This document shows positions 11,920 through 21,502 of a stretch of DNA of 64,000 nt, piece after piece. The stretch is taken from positions 188,001 through 252,000 of the forward strand of contig CAJJBI010000004.1 in NCBI GenBank assembly GCA_905182465.1, given 5' to 3'. A program made the position numbers and the translations under genes. Under the pieces are notes generated by a model. It searched no databases and was not told where the DNA came from. It saw nothing but the letters and a program-made list of their open reading frames with translations. The stretch's first letter is position 1; every line of letters begins with the position of its first letter. The DNA comes from Opitutaceae bacterium BACL24 MAG-120322-bin51 (GTDB taxonomy: Bacteria > Verrucomicrobiota > Verrucomicrobiia > Opitutales > Coraliomargaritaceae).

Positions 11920-13047
11920 TTAGTTGAGCCGCAGTGGCATAATTACGCAGATGAAGTTATCTAAGGTCTTAAATAGACCCGGGCTTAGCTCATCCTTGAA
12001 CTCGAAGAAGACTTCGTCTTTGTTCAGCGCTTTAAGTGGCTCCATGAGGAATTGAGGGTTGAAGGCTACCTGCACTTCAGGGCCGTCGTAGGCGATCGCC
12101 ATTGATTCGTGGGATTCTCCATATTCGGAAGATTGGCCAGAAATTTCAAGGAGGTTCTTACTAACCTTGATTTTAACAGAATTACTTTTATCTGATGTAA
12201 CTAGCGCTGCGCGGTGCACGCACTCGAGCATGAGTTCGCGTTCGATTTTAACGCGGTGTTCGGTTTCCTTTGGGATAACCTGACGGTAATTAGGGTAGTT
12301 ACCTTCGACAATTTTGGAAACCAAGTAAAGGTGATCAACGAGACCAGTGTCGCCCGCTTCATCGAGCCCTATCTCAAAGGCTGCTTGGCGATCGTTGAAT
12401 GCAATATTGACCTTCTCGCCCTTGCCCATGAGCCGCTCTAGCTCGGCTACTGTTTTAGCTGGGAGTATGAGACTTCCAGCATTTTCTTCGCTCACCTCTA
12501 GATCTAGTCCGGTGAGCCCAAGGCGGCGGCCATCGGTGGCAACAAGTGTTAATTTTTCGTCTGCGAAATTGAAGTAGACACCGTTGAGAATGTAGCGGTT
12601 TTCGTCCGTCGATTGCGCGTAAGAGACACTCTTGAGCATATTTACAATCTCGTCCTGTGAAAGTTCGAAAACTTTACGATTCTCAAAGGTGGGCAGGGGA
12701 GGAAACTCCTCTGAGCTAATACCCATAATTTTAAAGAGTGAACCGCCGGATGTGATCTTGGCTTGATTCTTTTCACTCGTCTCAAGAAAAACTTCGTTGA
12801 CTGGTAATTCTTTAACGATGGTAGCCAGTTTACGGACAGGAAGAGTGATACTACCCGTGTCGGTGACTTCGGCCTTGATTCGGCAACGGATGCCAAGATC
12901 AAGATTCGTGGTCGTTAGCGAGATGTGTCCTTCCTCCGCTTCGATAAGCACGTTGCTCAGAATGGGCATAGTCGAGCGAGATGCTACGACGTTGAGAACT
13001 TGTTGGAGACCATTGCTGAAATGATCTTGGTTGATCTTGAACTTCAT
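11920..13047 (-). CDS. dnaN: DNA polymerase III sliding clamp, beta subunit
   Basis: A 375-residue beta clamp that encircles DNA and tethers replicative polymerase. The three repeated clamp domains are visible, starting [20 protein letters not shown] and ending VIMPLRLN, a typical C-terminus (family consensus ends M/L-P-M/V-R-L). [10 protein letters not shown] near residue 170 is the conserved domain-2 motif. Unlike many bacteria, dnaN is not next to dnaA or recF here: its neighbours are pssA upstream and an unknown membrane protein downstream. Confidence 0.97.
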   Translation of the reverse strand: MKFKINQDHFSNGLQQVLNVVASRSTMPILSNVLIEAEEGHISLTTTNLDLGIRCRIKAEVTDTGSITLPVRKLATIVKELPVNEVFLETSEKNQAKITSGGSLFKIMGISSEEFPPLPTFENRKVFELSQDEIVNMLKSVSYAQSTDENRYILNGVYFNFADEKLTLVATDGRRLGLTGLDLEVSEENAGSLILPAKTVAELERLMGKGEKVNIAFNDRQAAFEIGLDEAGDTGLVDHLYLVSKIVEGNYPNYRQVIPKETEHRVKIERELMLECVHRAALVTSDKSNSVKIKVSKNLLEISGQSSEYGESHESMAIAYDGPEVQVAFNPQFLMEPLKALNKDEVFFEFKDELSPGLFKTLDNFICVIMPLRLN

Positions 13048-13288
13048 GATGTAAATTTTTAGTTTTTTGGACTTACTAGCAATGCTTATATAAGAGTTCT
13101 TTTTTAATATATAAATCTCTTAATAACAGTAAGGGGGGTTATTAGGTAGAAAAACTCTTTAACTTACTAATGAAAAGCTTTTTACGGAGGATTTTTAATG
13201 TGTAAAACAAGGTGAATGGATTGTCGGCATGGTGAACAAAGGGAAAAACTTTTTTTAATAACACAAACATTTCACACCTATCCCTGAG
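13048..13288. promoter_or_regulatory. AT-rich dnaN leader with inverted repeat
   Basis: 241 bases, markedly AT-rich, between pssA and dnaN (both leftward). TAATAAC (13121-13127) and GTTATTA (13138-13144) form a 7-base inverted repeat. A TTATTCACT at about 13290 is a one-mismatch DnaA-box-like sequence, but no cluster of boxes is seen. Most simply this is the dnaN promoter region. Confidence 0.4.
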
Positions 13289-14158
13289 TTATTCACTCTT
13301 CGTTTTGAGCCCTTTATTAAGTTTGTAGATTTTAACGACATGGCGTATCGGTCCAAAAATGATATATGTGAAGAAAAGGAGCGCGAAGAAGAATTCTTTA
13401 AAAAAGAAGGCGGTGCCAAACCCTAGGATTAATCCAATAAAATTACGTAATTTAGTCTGCGTTTGCCAGTCCAGATCTTTAAAACTTGGATACTTAATAT
13501 TGCTGACCATTAGGTAGGCAATTGCGAGCATGAATGGAGGAATCAGCAGCGCGAGGCTCCGCGAGTCAAAAGTAGAAATTTCAAGACTCACAATAACTAG
13601 CACAAGCGAGGCGATCATGCCCGCAGCGGCGGGCACGGGTAGCCCGAGAAAGTCATTGGTGCCTTTTAATTGCTCAGCAGGAGGCAGCATGGGATGAGTA
13701 AGTACATTGAAACGCGCAAGGCGGACAGCTGCGCAAAGTAAATAAACGAATCCAATCAACCAGCTAATCTGCAAAAAGACAGGGTATTTGTCCACCGTTG
13801 GCGTGAGAACGAGGAAAATCATCATAAGTGCAGGCGCCACACCAAACGATATAATATCAGCAATGGAGTCGAACTCCTTACCAAAGAGGGATTCGCGGCC
13901 ACCGAGCCGAGCTACGCGGCCATCCAGCGCATCACAAATCACTCCGAAGAGAATGAACCAAACAGCCTGCTTATAATTGTTAGATACCACTTCCGGGTCC
14001 GTCGCGTAATTTGCTTGGATGCAGCGTAAGATCGACAGGAAACCGAAGAATAGATTACCCGCGGTCAAACTGTTAGGTAAAAGGTAGATATGACTAGCTT
14101 CGCCAGCATCCACATACTTATGGCGGGGCTTCTCTAGCTCTTCTTTAAATTCAGTCAT
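13289..14158 (-). CDS. pssA: CDP-diacylglycerol--serine O-phosphatidyltransferase
   Basis: A 289-residue integral membrane enzyme making phosphatidylserine from CDP-diacylglycerol and serine, the precursor of phosphatidylethanolamine. The CDP-alcohol phosphotransferase motif is complete: D-x2-DG-x2-AR-x8-G-x3-D-x3-D, spanning DALDGRVARLGG to FDSIAD near residues 76-101. Six or more hydrophobic segments follow. The frame is open upstream to 14506, but those 116 residues are unlike any membrane protein and overlap another gene, so I start at the ATG at 14158 (MTEFKEELEKP). The start is 13 bases after the stop of the upstream RelE-fold gene. Confidence 0.93.
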   Translation of the reverse strand: MTEFKEELEKPRHKYVDAGEASHIYLLPNSLTAGNLFFGFLSILRCIQANYATDPEVVSNNYKQAVWFILFGVICDALDGRVARLGGRESLFGKEFDSIADIISFGVAPALMMIFLVLTPTVDKYPVFLQISWLIGFVYLLCAAVRLARFNVLTHPMLPPAEQLKGTNDFLGLPVPAAAGMIASLVLVIVSLEISTFDSRSLALLIPPFMLAIAYLMVSNIKYPSFKDLDWQTQTKLRNFIGLILGFGTAFFFKEFFFALLFFTYIIFGPIRHVVKIYKLNKGLKTKSE

Positions 14159-14171
14159 AGGTAACAAAGTT

Positions 14172-14540
14172 TTATTCCTCACTTGCATCCTTGTGACGCA
14201 GTGAATCGAGGTATTTCCAAAAAGAGTCCTCTTGTTCGAGCATGAACTCCTCCGTAAACGGCAGTTTAAATCTAAAAATGAAATCGGTAAGCGTATTCTT
14301 GTGTAAAATGTAGTGAGCAAAGATTGCCTCACCATCCTGCTCGAAATAAATGCGAAATTCGCCCGCACGAACACGGTAGTAGGTTTTACCACCACGATGA
14401 AAGCGGCCCAATTCCTCATTTGGGTTTTCCAATTGCTCTTGTTTAAGCGTGCTAACGACCTCCACGAGCAGCATCTGCGATCGCGTGTCAAGCTGGTTGA
14501 GCTCATGCATACTTTGTTCGCTGAAATTAACTTGAAACAT
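14172..14540 (-). CDS. RelE/ParE-fold protein, no antitoxin partner seen
   Basis: 122 residues. The segment from LDTRSQMLLVEVVSTL through GGKTYYRVRAGEFRIYFEQDG has the helix-helix-sheet pattern and the YRVR-GEFRIYF strand pair of the RelE/ParE superfamily. The C-terminal 40 residues are an added helical tail (MLEQEDSFWKYLDSL). Open sequence continues upstream, but residues before the ATG at 14540 are low-complexity and not conserved-looking. It lies 13 bases upstream of pssA, and no small antitoxin gene is adjacent, so it is probably a domesticated chromosomal member, not an active toxin-antitoxin pair. Confidence 0.7.
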   Translation of the reverse strand: MFQVNFSEQSMHELNQLDTRSQMLLVEVVSTLKQEQLENPNEELGRFHRGGKTYYRVRAGEFRIYFEQDGEAIFAHYILHKNTLTDFIFRFKLPFTEEFMLEQEDSFWKYLDSLRHKDASEE

Positions 14541-14779
14541 ATTTTTTGTGGCGGAAGTAGACCTCGAAATGAGTTTTATGCTAACTGCGTGCACTTGTTG
14601 TGCAATCGCAGAATACATGCTCACGGTAAGACGGTTTAGCTTTGTCTGAATTACTAACCATGCAGTATCGCACACATTTAGGATATTTGCTTGGAGTTGT
14701 TTACTCTGACAAACAACTTTTACAGTTGCTACCACGCATACGCATTGACCCGCTTTAGTTCTTAAACAACCTACTACAA
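14541..14779. other. Divergent intergenic region
   Basis: 239 bases between the leftward RelE-fold gene and the rightward OsmC remnant. No gene, hairpin or recognised binding site was found. It must hold the promoter for the RelE-fold/pssA pair. Confidence 0.4.
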
Positions 14780-15047
14780 ATGATTGAGATGACTGTCACT
14801 TATGAAGGATCATTACGCTGCAAATTAATTCACTGTGGCGACGGTTATTTTTTTCTCAACTAACAACAATAGAACGGGCAAAGCCTTTGCACCAGCCGAT
14901 CTCAGTGTGGCAGCACTCGGTTCACACTTGGCCATAATTATTGGCATGAAGATGGAAAAGCTTGGCTTAGATCTCATAACCAAGCGCTGTCTAGCATTCC
15001 ATAGCCGAAATACAGAAACAGATAAAAACATTCGTTTTTACTGTTAG
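14780..15047 (+). pseudogene. OsmC-family remnant, frameshifted and lacking catalytic cysteine
   Basis: Reading from the ATG at 14780 gives MIEMTVTYEGSLRCKLIH, the N-terminal strand of OsmC-type proteins. The frame then breaks in a run of seven T (14848-14854). Removing one T joins it to TGKAFAPADLSVAALGSH, the central OsmC signature. In active OsmC enzymes that motif ends in a peroxidatic Cys (ALGSC); here the residue is His. The product would stop at about 88 residues, whereas the family has about 140, so the second catalytic Cys is also missing. The stop codon overlaps the first possible start of ispH. The frameshift alone could be a sequencing error, but the lost Cys and missing C-terminus point to a decayed gene. 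Confidence 0.65.
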
Positions 15048-15058
15048 TGACCAATAAG

Positions 15059-16714
15059 ATGGACCCAATCCGACTGCTTTTTGATGCCAGGAATCACCTA
15101 ATGGTGACAAAAGGAGCCAACGGTGTTTACGACCTCGTAGAATTAGAGGTCGGCAACTACGTATGGCACAACCTGGCATCGCTTAGCCACCAAGCAATCC
15201 ATTGTGCCGCACTCACAGAGACAGGTGAAGCCGCCTATAATTGGCAGACAATTTTTAATCTAAACTCGCTCCCCCAAACACCCAAACTCGCAGCAGTCTT
15301 AGAAGCAATCGACGGGCAACTTCACCGGATTCCCTATCTTGGAATGGGAGAAAACGAATACATCTATCGCTTCCGTACTAAAAAAGAACGCAATCGTTCT
15401 GTCTACATTGATGGGCAATCTGAAGCGCTTTATCAGAGCGCCCTTTGCTTAGCGATCAAGGAGGCGAGACGTACCAAAGAAAAGTCTTCAGGCGATCCCG
15501 CGGTGCTCGATTTTGGTGCGGTAAGTTATGTCATCCCTAGTCACTTCGGTTTTTGTTTAGGTGTGCAAAATGCGATTGAGCGCGCCTATGAGACTGTGGC
15601 TATTCATCCCAGCAAGCGGGTATTTATGCTGAGTGAGCTAATCCACAATCCTTTCGTGAACGAAGACCTCCTCGCTCGTGGGCTTCGTTATTTGCAAACT
15701 GACAAAGGTCTCCCCCTGCGTGCTGATGGAAAAATAGCTAACAGCAAGGAAGACTCAAAAGCCCTCTGGAGCCAACTAACGCAGGAAGATATTGTGATCA
15801 TCCCAGCTTTCGGCGCGACCAACGAAGATAAGGCGCGTCTAATTCGCCGCGGTCTTTCCATCCGCGAAAACGATGCGACTTGTATGCTCGTAGAAAAGGT
15901 CTGGAAGGCCGCACGCCGGTATGCGCAAGAGGGATACACCGTTATCATACATGGCAAATCAGAACACGAAGAGGCTAAGGCTACTTTCTCTAATAGTTCC
16001 AGTTACGGTCCCGCTCTAATAATCCGCAACATGGAGCACGCACGCCGCCTAGCTGAGATCATCCAAGCAGAGACTTCAAAGAAGGCCGCGCTTTTAGAGG
16101 CCTCCTTTGCGGGTCTCTACTCGGATGATTTTGACCCGACTCGGGACCTTGAAAAAATCGCAGTGGTTAACCAAACCACCCTCTTGCGGAATGAAACCCT
16201 CACAATCATTAATTATCTCCGTGATGTGATTACCGCGAAGTACGGGGAGTCAGAAGTGGCTAATCACCTTTGGTCTAAGGGTAAAGGCGACACCCTCTGT
16301 TATGCGACACAGGTCAACCAAGACGCCCTCCAGCAAGCAGTTGAACAACCGATTGATGCCGCGCTTATAGTTGGAGGTAAAAATAGCTCCAACACCTTTC
16401 AGCTTTACCGTGTTTGTGCCGAGCGTTTCGGTGAAAGTGCTCATTACATTCAGTCTGAGAGTAACCTCCTTTCCCTTGAAACTGTCCGCCACTACATTTT
16501 TCCTTACAATCTACCCCACGGTCCTGCTACGATCGAAGAAGAACGCCCCCTTTTTAATGCCCCCGTAAAGAAGCCTCACATACTACTAACTGGTGGCGCT
16601 TCCTGCCCAGATGGCATCATCCAGCAGGTAATTAGCCGCATAAACAGCTTTTTTCCGCCAGATGAGATTCGCTCCATGAGTGACGTTTTAGAAGCTTTTC
16701 ACTCAGACACTTGA
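15059..16714 (+). CDS. ispH: 4-hydroxy-3-methylbut-2-enyl diphosphate reductase with long N-terminal extension
   Basis: Last enzyme of the MEP isoprenoid pathway, making IPP and DMAPP. The three iron-sulfur cysteines are recognisable in GFCLGV (about residue 166), DATCMLV (about residue 272) and LCYATQ (about residue 421). The catalytic core resembles the larger plant/cyanobacterial-type IspH (SELIHNPFVNEDL). About 155 residues precede the first cysteine, against about 11 in E. coli IspH, and they are not recognised. The ATG at 15059 is preferred over a GTG at 15047. hspQ-like follows after 13 bases on the same strand. Confidence 0.9.
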   Translation: MDPIRLLFDARNHLMVTKGANGVYDLVELEVGNYVWHNLASLSHQAIHCAALTETGEAAYNWQTIFNLNSLPQTPKLAAVLEAIDGQLHRIPYLGMGENEYIYRFRTKKERNRSVYIDGQSEALYQSALCLAIKEARRTKEKSSGDPAVLDFGAVSYVIPSHFGFCLGVQNAIERAYETVAIHPSKRVFMLSELIHNPFVNEDLLARGLRYLQTDKGLPLRADGKIANSKEDSKALWSQLTQEDIVIIPAFGATNEDKARLIRRGLSIRENDATCMLVEKVWKAARRYAQEGYTVIIHGKSEHEEAKATFSNSSSYGPALIIRNMEHARRLAEIIQAETSKKAALLEASFAGLYSDDFDPTRDLEKIAVVNQTTLLRNETLTIINYLRDVITAKYGESEVANHLWSKGKGDTLCYATQVNQDALQQAVEQPIDAALIVGGKNSSNTFQLYRVCAERFGESAHYIQSESNLLSLETVRHYIFPYNLPHGPATIEEERPLFNAPVKKPHILLTGGASCPDGIIQQVISRINSFFPPDEIRSMSDVLEAFHSDT

Positions 16715-16727
16715 AGAATCAGATAAG

Positions 16728-17111
16728 TTGCTTAGTCTCGGTGCAGTGTTAATAAGACTCTCAGACATCGATGGCGGCGCATCACCACAGATTTTTTACG
16801 ATCTCGGCCTTGTTGTGACTCATCAGAGCTACGGCTATCGAGGCGTCATCGTCGCGGCCGACCCCAGTTGCATGGCTGGAGATACTTGGTATAAAACTAA
16901 CAAAACACAGCCCAGTCGCTATCAACCCTGGTATCACTTATTAGTCCACGATAGCGGAGGCCTGAGCACTTACGTTGCCCAGTCCAATCTTAAAGAAGAT
17001 GCTAGCGGCCAAGCGATCGATCACCCACGCATCGGCTGTTATTTCACCAAATTTGAAGACGGTCGCTACGGCCTCAAAGAAAATCATAGCACTGGCACTT
17101 GTTCGATTTAG
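16728..17111 (+). CDS. HspQ/YccV-like hemimethylated-DNA-binding-type protein
   Basis: 127 residues with the YccV/HspQ domain: FYDLGLVVTHQSYGYRGVIVAADP at the front and PWYHLLVHDSGGLSTYVAQSNL in the middle match the family pattern of a small beta-barrel. HspQ in enterobacteria affects Lon specificity and binds hemimethylated DNA; which applies here is unknown. The start is uncertain: TTG at 16728 or GTG at 16746 both precede the domain, and no ATG is available. The gene is co-directional with ispH (13-base gap) and convergent with miaB. Confidence 0.75.
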   Translation: MLSLGAVLIRLSDIDGGASPQIFYDLGLVVTHQSYGYRGVIVAADPSCMAGDTWYKTNKTQPSRYQPWYHLLVHDSGGLSTYVAQSNLKEDASGQAIDHPRIGCYFTKFEDGRYGLKENHSTGTCSI

Positions 17112-17148
17112 TGCGAACTAATCCTTTTGGGCATAGACACCCGCGCGA

Positions 17149-18540
17149 CTACAACGTGGCCGCTTCCAATTCGCTCTCAACACCCTCCAATACCAAGTCA
17201 CCATAAAGTGTATTGGCAGTTACTCGGCTGAAACGTACGGGAACGAGTTGTCCAACTAGGCGCTGGTTCGCTTTGACGATGACCACGCGGTTACCCCGAG
17301 TCCGACCAACGAACATATCTTCGCCCTTTTTGGCGGGACCCTCAAAAAGAACGTCTTCGGCTTTATCAATGAGACTTTCGTTTCGCTTCAGAGAGCTTTT
17401 AGCGAGAATTTCCAAAAGCACTTGGTTGCGATGTTCTTTTTGTGCCTTAGTGATCGGATCACCCAGCGGTTCAGCTGTAGTGTCAGGGCGCACGCTGTAT
17501 TTAAAGAGGTAGGCCATGTCGAAGCCGATCTCCTCAAAATGCTTCCGCGTTAATTCAAAATCTTCGTCCGTTTCACCAGGAAAGCCGACAATGATGTCCG
17601 TCGAAATATACATGTCGGGACGCACTGCGCGGATTTTATCAATGATGCTGCGAAACTTCTCAATCGAATAGGGGCGGCGCATCGCCTTGAGAATGCGGTC
17701 ACTTCCACTCTGCATCGGGAAGTGCAGATACTCACAAAGTTTAGGCATTGAAGCGTAGCATTCGATCAAATCATCCTTAAAACCAACCGGGTGGGGACTA
17801 GTGAAACGGATGCGCTCAATGCCTTCGACTGCGTGCACTTTTTCTAGTAATTGGACGAATGGACTCTTCTTATCGACAAAGGGAAATTCGCGGATTCCGT
17901 ATTGATTAACAATTTGTCCTAAAAGAGTGACTTCACGAGTGCCTTTGGCGGCTAAACCCTCGATTTCTTCGATAATCGCTTCCATCGGGCGGGCTCGTTC
18001 CACCCCTCGCGTCTTTGGCACGATGCAGTAAGCGCACTTCATGTTACAGCCCTGCATAATACTAACAAAGGCAGTGATTTGAGGTTTATCGTCAAGGTGT
18101 GCCTTGATCGTATTTTGCGAATCGAGCTCTTCAGCCAAATCGACTATGGACTCAGGCCGCGGGCCCTGCCCCTGCATCGTAGCGATCATGTTGCTCAGAT
18201 GATCGGGGACGCGGTGAAATTTTTGCGTACCAATTACCAAGTCTAGGTCTGGCAGACTATCAAGGAGAGCCGCGCCTCGGTTTTGCGCCATACAGCCCAT
18301 CACTCCGACGATGAAGTTCGGGTTTTTACGCTTTCGCTTCATCAGGTGACCCGCCTTACCGATAGCCTTCTGCTCAGCTTGGTCGCGCACACTACAAGTG
18401 TTTAATAGGATGACGTCGGCATCCTGCTCGTTATCGATCACGGAATAACCTTTCCCACGAAGCATCGCCGCGACCGCGTCGGAGTCGCGCTCATTCATTT
18501 GGCACCCGTAGGTTTTGATATAAACACGGTTCATCGGCAT
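17149..18540 (-). CDS. miaB: tRNA-2-methylthio-N6-dimethylallyladenosine synthase
   Basis: A 463-residue radical-SAM methylthiotransferase acting on A37 of tRNAs that read UNN codons. The N-terminal UPF0004 domain has KTYGCQMNERDS with the first Cys of the auxiliary cluster, followed by NTCSVRDQAEQK and MGCMAQ. The radical SAM motif CNMKCAYC lies near residue 163, and a C-terminal TRAM domain is present. Two ATGs six bases apart (18540, 18534) could both be used. Length matches MiaB. Confidence 0.96.
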   Translation of the reverse strand: MPMNRVYIKTYGCQMNERDSDAVAAMLRGKGYSVIDNEQDADVILLNTCSVRDQAEQKAIGKAGHLMKRKRKNPNFIVGVMGCMAQNRGAALLDSLPDLDLVIGTQKFHRVPDHLSNMIATMQGQGPRPESIVDLAEELDSQNTIKAHLDDKPQITAFVSIMQGCNMKCAYCIVPKTRGVERARPMEAIIEEIEGLAAKGTREVTLLGQIVNQYGIREFPFVDKKSPFVQLLEKVHAVEGIERIRFTSPHPVGFKDDLIECYASMPKLCEYLHFPMQSGSDRILKAMRRPYSIEKFRSIIDKIRAVRPDMYISTDIIVGFPGETDEDFELTRKHFEEIGFDMAYLFKYSVRPDTTAEPLGDPITKAQKEHRNQVLLEILAKSSLKRNESLIDKAEDVLFEGPAKKGEDMFVGRTRGNRVVIVKANQRLVGQLVPVRFSRVTANTLYGDLVLEGVESELEAATL

Positions 18541-18621
18541 CGCGGAGCATGGAGCAGCTACCTAGCTTGTAAATATTGAAAAAAGACCTCTATTTGACGC
18601 GCACTGGGTAGAGCGGCACAA

Positions 18622-18633
18622 CAGGTGCACCTG
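18622..18633. repeat. 12-base palindrome between coaX and miaB
   Basis: CAGGTGCACCTG is a perfect palindrome in the 130-base gap between the stop of coaX and the start of miaB. It could be an operator half-site pair; with a single copy and no known regulator it may also be chance. Confidence 0.3.
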
Positions 18634-18670
18634 CTAACACGGGGGTGTCTTTCGACCCATATAAAGAGCG

Positions 18671-19438
18671 CTATTTATGCCGTTTTGCCGCCACGCCAAG
18701 ACCCATCAGGGTGAGGTCTTGCACGAACTCGCTCTTTTGCACCCATTCTTTAGTTAAATTGGCGACACTGCCGCCGGTCGAAAGAACGACAGGGTTCGAT
18801 TCGCATCGCTCCGCTAGGCCATCGGTTACTTTATCTAAGATAGACTGGATCATGCCAGAAAACCCGACGGCCACACCAAGCTTCATGGCTTCTACGGTGG
18901 ATTTACCAATGGCGCCTTCGACATTAACTAGGTCTTCAGGCTTCAACTCTGGCAAGAGGGCGGTTTGCTCATGCAAGTAGTGGGTCATCACGGCGAGTCC
19001 AGGCGCGATGATACCGCCTTCATACCCTTGGCTGCTGATAATGTCAAAAGTAACAGCGGTGCCCATATCAATGACGATGGCAGGAATGCGGTAGAATTCC
19101 TGCGCCGCGATTGCGTTGGCGATACGGTCTTCCCCGATCTCATGGGGTTTTGGGTAGGCTAGATCGAGCCCCGCGCAAGTCTCGCAAGTAAGATGAAAGA
19201 TCGGTTTGGCAAACTCGGTGAGGCTAGCGCAGAGGTTTTCATTGATCGCGGGAACAACTGAACAATAGGAGACGCCTTCGGCTTGAGCGATGAGCGGGGC
19301 GACTGCTTGCGCGAATTCGGGAGAGGGAGCGCTGTCAAAATTGTGGGTGGGAAAGTGCCCCGCGGATTGCACATTCTGCCCAGAGACCAGCCCGTAGTGG
19401 ATGTTGGTGTTACCGACGTCTATGCATAAATGATTCAT
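18671..19438 (-). CDS. coaX: Type III pantothenate kinase
   Basis: A 255-residue ASKHA-fold kinase that phosphorylates pantothenate, the first step of CoA synthesis. The phosphate-1 loop DVGNTN is at residues 7-12 and the phosphate-2 motif DMGTAVTFD near residue 125. The adenosine motif STGGSVANL lies near the C-terminus. Length fits CoaX. It follows birA by 50 bases on the same strand; birA-coaX linkage is common in bacteria. Confidence 0.95.
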   Translation of the reverse strand: MNHLCIDVGNTNIHYGLVSGQNVQSAGHFPTHNFDSAPSPEFAQAVAPLIAQAEGVSYCSVVPAINENLCASLTEFAKPIFHLTCETCAGLDLAYPKPHEIGEDRIANAIAAQEFYRIPAIVIDMGTAVTFDIISSQGYEGGIIAPGLAVMTHYLHEQTALLPELKPEDLVNVEGAIGKSTVEAMKLGVAVGFSGMIQSILDKVTDGLAERCESNPVVLSTGGSVANLTKEWVQKSEFVQDLTLMGLGVAAKRHK

Positions 19439-19488
19439 AATAATTAATTAATAATGACTAAGAGTAGTGATTCTTTATAATTAATCAG

Positions 19489-20505
19489 TCATTTTTTGAG
19501 CGTTACGTCACCCGCACTGACCGAATGAAGGATGCCGCCTTCATCAAGCAATAGTAGGGCGCCAGATTCGTCGATCCCACAAGCGATGCCAGTGATTTCT
19601 TTATTATTCATAATCGCGGTGACGTGTTGTCCGGAAAGCGAGTTGAGGGGCGCCCAAGCATCGACGAGGTTTTCCGAGCCACTACCCAGGATGCATGTAT
19701 CGTAGGCTGCTTGGGTCGCGGCGATTACTTTGGCGGTTACCTGGTTGAGCTTTAGCTCCTTGCCGCCGACCGCATAGAGGCTGGTCGCAGTTTTTTGAAT
19801 TTCTTTGGGATATTTTGCGGGGTTACTATTCACGTTCAGTCCAATGCCGAAGATGATGCTGCGCAGGCTGTCAGCGTCCACCTTAGCCTCGGTTAACATG
19901 CCAGCAAACTTTCGCCCTTTGCAATGGAGGTCGTTTGGCCATTTGATTTTTAAAGGCGCCTTGGGCACGAGACCCTGCAGGGCCCGGCAGATATGGATGC
20001 CGACCCATAAGGTAAAGTGCTGAAGCGCTTGCGGTGGAATATTCGGCTCAAAGGCGACGGAGAGGTAAAGATTGTCGGCGGTCGCGCTATGCCAGTCGCG
20101 TCCGAGGCGCCCTCTGCCTTTCGTTTGGCAACTAGAGGCAATGGCGAAGGGGGTAGCGCGGCGGCGCGAGAGCTGACGCTCAGCCTCGCTATTGGTGCTG
20201 TCGATTACTGGGAAGTAGAGAACCTCGATCGGTGCGTCGGACTTTTCCATATAGTAACGGATTAAGTCCGCATGGAGCACTTCCGGTTCTTTGACTAGTC
20301 GGTAACCCTTGTTGCGAATCGCTTCTATTTCAAAGCCTTGTTCGCGTAGCTTTCCGAGTTTCCCATGGATGGCGGGGCGCGACACGCCGAGTTGCTCGGC
20401 CAGCAAGCTACCCGAGACAAAGGTATCCGGGGCATCGAGTAGGGCACTCAAGATGGTTTGTGTGTCCCCGCTAGGTAAGACTTGTCGGTATTCGGTATCA
20501 CTCAT
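19489..20505 (-). CDS. birA: Biotin operon repressor / biotin--protein ligase
   Basis: A 338-residue bifunctional BirA. The N-terminal winged helix-turn-helix is seen in [22 protein letters not shown], and the ligase domain carries the biotinyl-AMP loop [10 protein letters not shown] near residue 125 and KWPNDL near residue 185. It charges the biotin carrier of acetyl-CoA carboxylase and probably represses biotin genes. The ATG at 20505 is chosen: the upstream open frame is basic non-conserved sequence that would run into nadC. It lies 70 bases after nadC and 50 bases before coaX. Confidence 0.94.
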   Translation of the reverse strand: MSDTEYRQVLPSGDTQTILSALLDAPDTFVSGSLLAEQLGVSRPAIHGKLGKLREQGFEIEAIRNKGYRLVKEPEVLHADLIRYYMEKSDAPIEVLYFPVIDSTNSEAERQLSRRRATPFAIASSCQTKGRGRLGRDWHSATADNLYLSVAFEPNIPPQALQHFTLWVGIHICRALQGLVPKAPLKIKWPNDLHCKGRKFAGMLTEAKVDADSLRSIIFGIGLNVNSNPAKYPKEIQKTATSLYAVGGKELKLNQVTAKVIAATQAAYDTCILGSGSENLVDAWAPLNSLSGQHVTAIMNNKEITGIACGIDESGALLLLDEGGILHSVSAGDVTLKK

Positions 20506-20575
20506 AGCCAGTCTAGGCCAATGTCTTTCCACCTGCTTTGGTGGATTGGTGCACCGGTTGAAATAAAATCGAGCC

Positions 20576-21430
20576 CTAGGTCGCCGAGGCGGAGAGATTA
20601 TTGAGTGTAATGCCACCACTCGCCTCAGTGAAGGCACGCCCCTCGATCATAGAGACAGCTTCTTTAAGTTCGGGCAGGCTGAAGTTATCTAGTAGGATAA
20701 TGTCGGCACCGGCTTCGAGTACGGGGGTGATTTGTTCGAGGCGATCGACCTCGACTTCGACAGCAAGATCTTCGCAGGTATTGACGGCGAGAGCGACAGT
20801 TTCGCTTAGGCGATTGCCACCGATTGCGCCAGCCACTGCGAGATGGTTGTCTTTAAGCATCACACGGTCGAAGAGTCCAATTCGGTGATTATAGCCGCCC
20901 CCGCAAGCGAAGGCATATTTTTGGAGAACGCGGTAACCAGGCAATGTTTTGCGGGTGTCGAGTAGCACAGCGGGGCTGCTACCAAGTGCATCAACGTAGA
21001 GGCGGGCCTCGGTGGCGACACCACTGAGGTGCTGAAGAAAGTTAAGGATGACGCGCTCGGCTTGCAGTAGCACGGTAGAGGCGCCACTAAGAATGCCGAT
21101 GACCTCGCCTTGATCGACTGATTGCCCGTCTTCAACCTTGGCTTCGAACTGGCAATCTTGGCCATAGCTATCGAGCACGGTCTGCACAAGACCGAGACCA
21201 CATATTGTGAGCGGCTCGCGAGCAGTCAGCTGAGCCTTGCCCTTTGCGCCCTCGGGCATGAGCGCGGTCGTCACGTCGCCGAGGCGTTCAGGGCGATTCG
21301 CCAGCCCGGCTCCTGCGAGGTCTTCTATTTTAGCGAGGCCAACGAGTTGACGTAAGTAGTCAGGGTCGAGGTCCTGCCATTTAAGGCGGGTCTGAAAAGT
21401 ATCTTTCGAGTAGCGTGCTTCGTGGCTCAT
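20576..21430 (-). CDS. nadC: Nicotinate-nucleotide pyrophosphorylase (carboxylating)
   Basis: A 284-residue quinolinate phosphoribosyltransferase, making nicotinate mononucleotide from quinolinate and PRPP in NAD synthesis. Conserved segments include [24 protein letters not shown] (Arg-Lys substrate site, near residue 155), [20 protein letters not shown] and DIILLDNF. Length matches the family. It is the first gene of a leftward run nadC-birA-coaX. Confidence 0.96.
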   Translation of the reverse strand: MSHEARYSKDTFQTRLKWQDLDPDYLRQLVGLAKIEDLAGAGLANRPERLGDVTTALMPEGAKGKAQLTAREPLTICGLGLVQTVLDSYGQDCQFEAKVEDGQSVDQGEVIGILSGASTVLLQAERVILNFLQHLSGVATEARLYVDALGSSPAVLLDTRKTLPGYRVLQKYAFACGGGYNHRIGLFDRVMLKDNHLAVAGAIGGNRLSETVALAVNTCEDLAVEVEVDRLEQITPVLEAGADIILLDNFSLPELKEAVSMIEGRAFTEASGGITLNNLSASAT

Positions 21431-21502
21431 ATTCTAAATCCCCAGTTCTCGACTTCTGATAAAGCTTTGCCCGGGAGTGTTTTCAGATTCTATCTACTCT
21501 TA

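Noticed and set aside
13281-13300. DnaA box TTATTCACT marking an origin
   Set aside because: Single one-mismatch site, no cluster and no dnaA nearby.
13289-14506. 405-residue version of pssA
   Set aside because: The first 116 residues are a basic non-membrane tail overlapping the RelE-fold gene; ATG 14158 fits the family.
14172-14735. Longer start for the RelE-fold gene at 14735
   Set aside because: The added 65 residues are unconserved and lie in the promoter region.
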